Source of the DNA: a bacterium
GTDB taxonomy: Bacteria > SZUA-79 > Acidulodesulfobacterales > Acidulodesulfobacteraceae
NCBI GenBank assembly: GCA_021794335.1
Contig: JAJYQZ010000333.1
Span: forward strand, 1 to 6,383
DNA: 6,383 bases
Direction: 5' to 3'
The position numbers were made by a program, and so were the translations under genes. The notes beneath the pieces are model-generated. The model was not told the origin of the DNA. It did not search any database and worked only from the letters and a program-made list of their open reading frames with translations. Shown one piece after another: positions 1 through 3,385 of this stretch (position 1 is its first letter; the number at the start of each line of letters is the position of its first letter).

Positions 1-79
1 TTCTTTAGTCCTAAATTATTTTTGTCAAATTTATTTCGATTTATAGTCGGAAAACGCTTGATATATCAGTGTTTTTTAA
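1..79. other. Probable host flank beyond the att site, no gene seen
   Basis: AT-rich sequence with no coding region. It lies downstream of the 3' end of the minus-strand tRNA fragment. When an element integrates into a tRNA 3' end, the fragment copy normally abuts host DNA, so by inference this is chromosome rather than element. A small perfect palindrome, TGATATATCA, lies at 59-68. A TTGACA-like hexamer occurs on the minus strand at 23-28, but its -10 would fall outside the window. Confidence 0.35.
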
Positions 80-130
80 TGGTGCGTCCAGCAGGATTCG
101 AACCTGCGACCCACAGCTTAGAAGGCTAAT
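80..130 (-). other. 3' half of tRNA-Arg(UCU), probable attachment (att) site
   Basis: Read on the minus strand this is a tRNA from the anticodon arm to the 3' end: anticodon loop CTTCTAA (anticodon TCT, Arg), variable region GGGTC, T-arm GCAGG/TTCGAAT/CCTGC (91-95 pairs with 103-107), acceptor 3' strand TGGACGC (84-90), discriminator A and CCA (80-82). The anticodon stem pairs only in part (TTAGC against GCTGT), and beyond 130 there is no D-arm or acceptor 5' strand. The gene is therefore truncated and cannot give a functional tRNA. Known biology: tyrosine integrases often use tRNA 3' halves as the crossover core, leaving a fragment at one end of the element. The intact tRNA and the integrase are not in the window, so the att role is inferred. 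It could instead be attP of a circular form. Confidence 0.8.
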
Positions 131-133
131 TTA

Positions 134-240
134 AGTAAAATTAACAGAACGACTTTCCGCCTGAAGTTATAGTATTTATAAGCTTTTCCGCAATTCCGAC
201 AATTCCGCTTAAATCCCTAAATTTTACTATATTTTACTAT
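134..240. repeat. Short repeats beside att, possible integrase arm sites
   Basis: ATTTTACTAT occurs twice in perfect tandem (221-230, 231-240), and its first eight bases recur inverted as AGTAAAAT at 134-141, right next to the tRNA fragment. Between them, AATTCCG-type units repeat (around 184-208). Tyrosine integrases bind arm-type direct repeats about 50-200 bp from the crossover core, so the place and spacing fit. The repeats are AT-rich and short and could be coincidental. Confidence 0.3.
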
Positions 241-280
241 GCAGCGTTGCAAAATCGTTGCAGTAATAAACCACTTAAGC

Positions 281-405
281 CTAAAACCCAACTGCCGAAA
301 ACCGACCGCTTAAAAGTTTTAAAACCCAATGACCAGAAAACCAAATACCTTTTTCTTTTTCCAACCGGAAACCCGAAACCCGAAAACCAAGAACCCTAAA
401 TCCTA
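281..405. other. C-over-G strand-asymmetric tract near the origin
   Basis: The plus strand carries many variants of (G/A)AAACC(C/G) and very few G residues: for example AAAACCCAA, GAAAACCGA, GGAAACCCGAAACCCG and GAAAACCAA. No reading frame accounts for the bias. Such asymmetric tracts next to an iteron origin can be single-strand initiation or primase loading sites, but nothing here identifies one. Degenerate repeat remnants are equally possible. Confidence 0.4.
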
Positions 406-422
406 ACGTTAGCCTAACGTTA
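402..422. repeat. Two CCTAACGTTA repeats upstream of the iterons
   Basis: CCTAACGTTA occurs at 402-411 and 413-422, an 11-bp period and thus about one helical turn. Each contains the palindrome TAACGTTA. Placed on one face of the helix just before the iterons, they may bind a protein (host factor or the element's own repressor). No known consensus was recognised. Confidence 0.45.
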
Positions 423-427
423 TAACA

Positions 428-438
428 TTACATTGTAA
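428..438. promoter_or_regulatory. Operator-like dyad at the origin
   Basis: TTACATTGTAA is a perfect dyad around a central T. Its nine-base core TACATTGTA is identical to the core of the dyad at 1791-1807 upstream of rep, and partly matches 1860-1871. The same factor (Rep dimer or the XRE repressor) may bind the origin and the rep promoter. The core match is seen directly. The binding is inferred. Confidence 0.45.
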
Positions 439-464
439 GGGTTGTGTAATTGTGAAGAAATTTA

Positions 465-548
465 GGACGAAATGTAGCACTTGTTGGACGAAATGTAGCA
501 CTTGTTGGACGAAATGTAGCACTTGTTGGACGAAATGTAGCACTTGTT
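465..548 (+). repeat. Four perfect 21-bp iterons, origin of replication (oriV)
   Basis: Four identical head-to-tail 21-bp units (465-485, 486-506, 507-527, 528-548) start GGACGAAATG and end CACTTGTT, with a trailing GG at 549-550. The period is two helical turns, usual for Rep_3/RepA iterons, so Rep monomers would line up on one face. The unit contains AAATGTAG, the inverse of the CTACATT half of the rep-promoter operator, which links the repeats to the Rep protein encoded at 1878-2936. AT-rich direct repeats lie about 40 bp downstream, as expected for a melting region. There are no variable spacers, so this is not a CRISPR array. Confidence 0.88.
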
Positions 549-586
549 GGCACTAAACGCTTACTCCTAATTGAGTTTGCCATTTC

Positions 587-660
587 TTAAAGTTATATTA
601 AAGTTATATTAAAGGTTTTTAAAGGTGTTTTTCGACCTGTTTAATTCTTTTTAAAAAAAT
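587..660 (+). other. Probable DNA unwinding element
   Basis: TTAAAGTTATA occurs twice in tandem (587-597, 598-608), followed by a partial TTAAAGG copy (609-615) and runs of T and A up to 660. AT-rich 11-13-mer repeats next to iterons are the standard melting site for Rep and DnaA. I found no convincing DnaA box (TTATNCACA) nearby. Confidence 0.6.
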
Positions 661-685
661 CGGATAGTAAATTTAAAATCTTTAT

Positions 686-703
686 CTGGTTGGAAAGAAA
701 AAA
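686..703 (+). repeat. 18-bp dispersed repeat, origin copy
   Basis: CTGGTTGGAAAGAAAAAA here is identical to 3350-3367, just before the relaxase gene. A degenerate copy (CTGTTGGAAATAAAAAATTA) lies inverted at about 1678-1697, where it supplies the -35 of the repressor gene. Its function is unknown. Confidence 0.6.
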
Positions 704-724
704 TATTAAAACGATAAACCGCTC

Positions 725-797
725 TAAAATCGATTTTAAGGCTTTGAATGGAGCTCATTAAGTTTTATACGTTAATGAAAAATCAAAGGCCTTAAAA
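725..797. other. Long imperfect hairpin between origin and repressor gene
   Basis: TAAAATCGATTTTA (725-738) is a perfect 14-nt palindrome. Overlapping it, 734-747 pairs with 783-797 over 14 bp with a single bulged base, and inside that loop CATTAA (756-761) pairs with TTAATG (772-777). No T-tract follows the stem on either strand, so it is not a typical intrinsic terminator, although it lies about 55 bp past the repressor stop. It could be a structured RNA, a terminator for the minus-strand gene, or a single-strand origin. None of these can be decided here. Confidence 0.45.
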
Positions 798-851
798 CGC
801 AATTTGAAAGGATTTATATTAAATAATACAACGCTGCAACTATTCCTATTT

Positions 852-1637
852 TTATAAATCAAACAAATTAAAAGTATCTTCACTTATGGGATCTATAAAT
901 AATTTTTCACAAATGACAAACGCAACAATACCTTTTATCTTCCAGTTTAGATTTTTATTAAAATATATTCCAATCGAATCATATTCCTCATTTGGTGTTA
1001 AAAGATGAGCGTCAGGCTCATCTAAAGTTATTCTGTCGGAACTTATATCTTTTAAAAAATTATATCGGTATCTTCTTATAATTTCTTTGCCTGATTTTGA
1101 ATTTACCAAAGCCAAAGTTAAATAGTCTGCTTTTTCAGTTAAATTCTTAAAATCTATTTCCTTATATTTTATAATTAAAATATCGTTTTTTTTTATTTCA
1201 GGTCTCATGGAATCATCTGGCATTATATAAGCATAAAAACTGTTGCTTTGAAACGGCAAAATAAAATCGATTAATTTATAAGGCAGGAAAACGCAGGACT
1301 CTAAAGTTAATCTTCCAAATTCTTCTTGATTTTTTATAATGTCGTTGCTTAAAAGAACAGGCGTCGTTCTTTGTTCAAAAATAAATTTATCAAATTTTGC
1401 ACTTTCAAAAAAAGTATCTACTTTAGCAATAGGATAATCCAGAGCTGCAGCGATTTTTAAAATATATTGTTTTTTTGGCTTTTTATAATGTTTTTCAAGC
1501 TCGGCAAGTGATACCCTTGTAACTCCAGCTTTTTTCGCAAGCTCTTCTTGTGTAATTTTATTTTCAAGCCTTATTTTTTTTAATTTTTCGATAAGAGCAA
1601 TCTCGCTTTTGGTTAGATAAGGTTTGTATTTAGCCAT
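852..1637 (-). CDS. XRE-family repressor with S24 (LexA/CI-like) C-terminal domain
   Basis: The protein is 261 aa. Residues about 15-68 form an XRE helix-turn-helix (TQEELAKKAGVTRVSLAELEK core). Residues about 110-245 resemble the S24 peptidase/dimerisation domain of LexA and CI-type repressors, with the serine motif PDDSMRPEIKKNDILII (Ser143). In LexA-like proteins a lysine follows in a VKR motif. Here the matching stretch is GKEIIRRYRY (184-191 region), so the aligned position is Arg188, and no Ala-Gly cleavage pair is seen upstream of the serine. Self-cleavage is therefore doubtful. It probably dimerises and represses element promoters, perhaps rep, its own, or transfer genes. The ATG is the only Met before the HTH. 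It has no clear Shine-Dalgarno but lies about 20 nt after a predicted start of transcription. It is divergent from rep. Confidence 0.85.
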   Translation of the reverse strand: MAKYKPYLTKSEIALIEKLKKIRLENKITQEELAKKAGVTRVSLAELEKHYKKPKKQYILKIAAALDYPIAKVDTFFESAKFDKFIFEQRTTPVLLSNDIIKNQEEFGRLTLESCVFLPYKLIDFILPFQSNSFYAYIMPDDSMRPEIKKNDILIIKYKEIDFKNLTEKADYLTLALVNSKSGKEIIRRYRYNFLKDISSDRITLDEPDAHLLTPNEEYDSIGIYFNKNLNWKIKGIVAFVICEKLFIDPISEDTFNLFDL

Positions 1638-1664
1638 AATTTTTTATAATTTAATGATTTTATA

Positions 1665-1693
1665 ATTATATCAGAATAATTTTTTATTTCCAA
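1665..1693 (-). promoter_or_regulatory. Sigma-70-type promoter of the repressor gene
   Basis: On the minus strand TTGGAA (1693-1688) is followed by 17 bp and a perfect TATAAT (1670-1665). The implied transcript starts near 1658, leaving a leader of about 20 nt before the ATG, with no evident ribosome binding site. The -35 lies in the edge of the inverted hairpin repeat. Confidence 0.55.
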
Positions 1694-1701
1694 CAGGAAC
1701 A

Positions 1702-1775
1702 GCACCGCAGGTTAAAACCGCTTGCGGTTTTCTCAATATCAAAGGCGAGCGGAGCGGAGACTTTGGGTATTGAGC
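1702..1775 (+). repeat. Hairpin repeat, left inverted copy (74 bp)
   Basis: This is an inverted copy of 3279-3343. It holds two hairpins: AAAACCGC-TT-GCGGTTTT (1714-1731), and CTCAATA/TATTGAG (1732-1738 with 1768-1774) enclosing AAAG/CTTT. It differs from the right copy mainly by 9 extra bases in the apical loop (GAGCGGAGCGGAG-like). Similarity continues, with small gaps, beyond the left edge to about 1677. It lies between two divergent genes, where a terminator is not expected. REP-like palindrome, oriT half or insulating terminator are all possible. Confidence 0.75.
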
Positions 1776-1790
1776 AAAGTATTAAAAATA

Positions 1791-1807
1791 TTTCTACATT
1801 GTAGAAA
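1791..1807. promoter_or_regulatory. Operator dyad upstream of the rep -35
   Basis: TTTCTACATTGTAGAAA is a perfect dyad (8-bp arms, central T) ending 6 bp before the rep -35. It contains CTACATT, the inverse of the AATGTAG in every iteron. In known iteron plasmids (F, pPS10, R6K) the rep operator is an inverted repeat sharing part of the iteron sequence and is bound by Rep dimers for autorepression. The same is inferred here. Confidence 0.65.
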
Positions 1808-1813
1808 AAAAAC

Positions 1814-1841
1814 TTGACAATCATAAAATAATTGATATAAT
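1814..1841 (+). promoter_or_regulatory. rep promoter
   Basis: A perfect TTGACA (1814-1819), 16-bp AT-rich spacer and a perfect TATAAT (1836-1841) sit 37 bp upstream of the rep ATG. Transcription would start near 1848. Dyads on both sides (1791-1807 and 1860-1871) suggest tight negative control of this strong promoter, possibly by looping. Confidence 0.8.
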
Positions 1842-1859
1842 ATAAATATAGAAATTAAA

Positions 1860-1871
1860 TTCTACAATGTG
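1860..1871. promoter_or_regulatory. Second operator-like site, in the rep leader
   Basis: TTCTACAATGT (1860-1870) is the exact inverse of 1796-1806, half of the upstream dyad, while its own right arm is degenerate (TGTGTTA instead of TGTAGAA). It lies just after the expected transcription start and before the start codon, about 67 bp centre to centre from the first operator. A bound protein here would block promoter clearance or translation initiation. Confidence 0.5.
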
Positions 1872-1877
1872 TTAAAA

Positions 1878-2936
1878 ATGAAAAATCGTGAATTGGTATT
1901 ACACAAAGAATCGGCACTAATAGAATGCGAAGGCGTTTTCTCTGCATTACAGCGTAAACTTTATAATTTATTGTTGTTCAACGCAAAGAAAAAATATTAT
2001 TACAAAGATGAAGATTATTGGGAATTGAACGGAGCGGACGGAGTAAATAAAGACTGGAACTTCCGTAATTATCTATATTTACGCGAAAATAAATTTAATC
2101 TCCACATTAAAGATTTGATTAAATACTTTGGCAATGAAATAAACGAAAATTATGCATTAAAACTAATTAAAGAACTATTCAATAAAGAAATTGAATTCAA
2201 TATTCTTAACAAAGATAAATCCGGCAAATGGCACGAAGGGCGTAGGTTTTCGCATGCTATTATTGAGTTTGAGTTACGCAATGGAACTATCGAATATTCC
2301 CTTCCAACCCCGATATATGATGTTTTGGTTCAGGATAGCGATAATTTACTACCTTTCGCGAAAATTAACCTTAAAATCGCAACGACACTGCAATCTAAAT
2401 ATTCTTTAATAATATATGAGTTGGTCGAAGATTATATTAATTCGCCGGCCATTCCTACTATCAACATCGAAAAACTTAGAAAACTATTCGGACTAAATGA
2501 AAAATATGAATTTAAGAATATTATAGCACGCTGCCTAAAACCCGCAATAAAAGAAATAAACAACATGAACGACGTTCCGTATCTCGTCGAATATGAAGTC
2601 TGCCGGAACGGCAGAACCCCAACCGGCATTAAATTCAAAATCAGAAATAAAAAAGACGACGTGAACACTGTTCATGTTACTGACAGTAACACTTTATCCG
2701 AAAAAGACGAACAAAATCAAATACTTAACGAAAAAAGTATGACGGAAAATAAGGTAAACAGTGTTTACCTTACTCTTAGTCATATTTTTAGTAAAAAAAA
2801 TGAACAAAATCAAGAGGTTATAGAAAAATGGACGCCAACGCCGGAGCTAAAAGAATTGGCCGAAAAATTTATTGCGGCGCACCCAAATTTACCAGCCGAC
2901 CAAATTAAAAAAATGAAAAAAAGATATTTAAGATAA
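1878..2936 (+). CDS. Rep_3-type plasmid replication initiator
   Basis: The product is about 352 aa from the ATG. It begins with the family's usual entry (ELVLHKESALIE, then a QRKLYNLLL helix), then a first winged-helix domain to about residue 150. The second winged helix (about 165-257) carries the Rep_3-like signature: SKYSLIIYELVEDY, INIEKLRKLFGL, then a CLKPAIKEINN helix ending in GIKFKIR. It should bind the 21-bp iterons as monomer and melt the origin, and repress its own promoter as dimer. The C-terminal tail (about 262-323) is a lineage-specific insertion made of two 31-aa repeats. A GTG at 1869 is an alternative start three codons upstream. Neither start has a Shine-Dalgarno, unlike all downstream genes, which may keep Rep levels low. 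It is followed after 15 bp by the 101-aa gene, probably in one operon. Confidence 0.88.
   Translation: MKNRELVLHKESALIECEGVFSALQRKLYNLLLFNAKKKYYYKDEDYWELNGADGVNKDWNFRNYLYLRENKFNLHIKDLIKYFGNEINENYALKLIKELFNKEIEFNILNKDKSGKWHEGRRFSHAIIEFELRNGTIEYSLPTPIYDVLVQDSDNLLPFAKINLKIATTLQSKYSLIIYELVEDYINSPAIPTINIEKLRKLFGLNEKYEFKNIIARCLKPAIKEINNMNDVPYLVEYEVCRNGRTPTGIKFKIRNKKDDVNTVHVTDSNTLSEKDEQNQILNEKSMTENKVNSVYLTLSHIFSKKNEQNQEVIEKWTPTPELKELAEKFIAAHPNLPADQIKKMKKRYLR
2661..2846 (+). repeat. 93-bp tandem duplication with palindromes inside rep
   Basis: Two in-frame 93-bp units (2661-2753 and 2754-2846) encode related peptides, VNTVHVTDSN...EQNQ and VNSVYLTLSH...EQNQ, with 13 of 25 compared residues identical. 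The first unit has two adjacent perfect palindromes (2662-2674 and GTTACTGACAGTAAC at 2676-2690). A palindrome with 11-bp arms and a one-base centre, 2750-2772, spans the start of the second. Protein and DNA symmetry are both retained, so RNA hairpins or a DNA binding site may be under selection in coding sequence. Confidence 0.7.
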
Positions 2937-2951
2937 TGAGGTGAAAAATCA

Positions 2952-3257
2952 ATGTTCAACGAAATTAGACAAAAACTAAATGACGTAAAAATGCAAATGA
3001 AAACAATCGATAAAAAAACTGCTATCGACGAATATCTATTGCTTTTAAGAGAAAAAGCCGAGCTTGAAAAAAAAATAAACGACGTGCGGATAAAAGCAAT
3101 TCAACGAGAAAAAAACAAAAAGGAGCGGAGCCGGAAAAATCACATTAAATTTTTAGCGGGCGGGGTAGTAGTAAAACACTATCCGCAGTTTTTAGAATTA
3201 TCTAACGACATAGAAATCGAAAACGAAATCGAGAAAGTTTTAAAAATCGAAAATTAA
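2952..3257 (+). CDS. Small basic coiled-coil protein, possible TraD/MobC-type relaxosome accessory
   Basis: This 101-aa protein starts at an ATG 8 nt after GAGGTG (2938-2943), 15 bp past the rep stop, so it is probably translated from the rep transcript. Residues 1-58 are a charged heptad-like helix (probable coiled coil). Residues 59-80 are basic then hydrophobic (ERSRKNHIKFLAGGVVVKHY), resembling the R-K-x-x-x-x-x-L-G-G-L-V pattern of small TraD/MobC accessory proteins found beside MOBQ relaxases. The tail is acidic. It has no Cys, signal peptide or membrane segment. Its position before the relaxase supports a DNA-processing role. The family assignment is tentative, and a plasmid maintenance or copy-control protein is an alternative. 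Confidence 0.75.
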   Translation: MFNEIRQKLNDVKMQMKTIDKKTAIDEYLLLLREKAELEKKINDVRIKAIQREKNKKERSRKNHIKFLAGGVVVKHYPQFLELSNDIEIENEIEKVLKIEN

Positions 3258-3278
3258 ATATTTGTATTTATTGTATCT

Positions 3279-3343
3279 GCTCAATACCCAAAGGCTTCGC
3301 CTTTGATATTGAGAAAACCGCAAGCGGTTTTAACCTGCGGTGC
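3279..3343 (+). terminator. Hairpin repeat, right inverted copy, probable bidirectional terminator
   Basis: This 65-bp element is the inverted copy of 1702-1775. First hairpin: CTCAATA (3280-3286) with TATTGAG (3307-3313), enclosing AAAGGC-TTC-GCCTTT. Second hairpin: AAAACCGC-AA-GCGGTTTT (3314-3331), a compact GC stem ending in four T on either strand. Placed after the 101-aa gene and before the relaxase, it could end the rep transcript in either direction. It also contains TAACCTGCG, loosely like a P-type nic sequence, so an oriT role is possible because it sits about 40 bp before the relaxase gene. Confidence 0.6.
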
Positions 3344-3349
3344 TTTAGA

Positions 3350-3367
3350 CTGGTTGGAAAGAAAAAA
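3350..3367 (+). repeat. 18-bp dispersed repeat, relaxase-leader copy
   Basis: This is identical to 686-703 in the origin region. It sits between the hairpin repeat and the relaxase Shine-Dalgarno. I see no -10 box at the right distance from its TTGGAA, so it is not an obvious promoter here. Confidence 0.55.
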
Positions 3368-3385
3368 ATTAAGAGGTAAATCGTC

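Noticed and set aside
439..457. DnaA box in GTTGTGTAATTGTG
   Set aside because: Either strand differs from TTATNCACA at three or more positions.
465..548. Regular repeats as a CRISPR array
   Set aside because: The units are directly abutting with no variable spacers, and they share a core with the rep operator, which fits iterons.
690..718. Plus-strand promoter TTGGAA-17-GATAAA
   Set aside because: Only four of six matches in each box, and no gene follows on that strand for over 1 kb. Kept only as part of the dispersed repeat.
2191..2668. Short open frames on both strands inside rep
   Set aside because: They overlap a well-supported Rep_3-like gene, have no ribosome binding site and show no recognisable domain.
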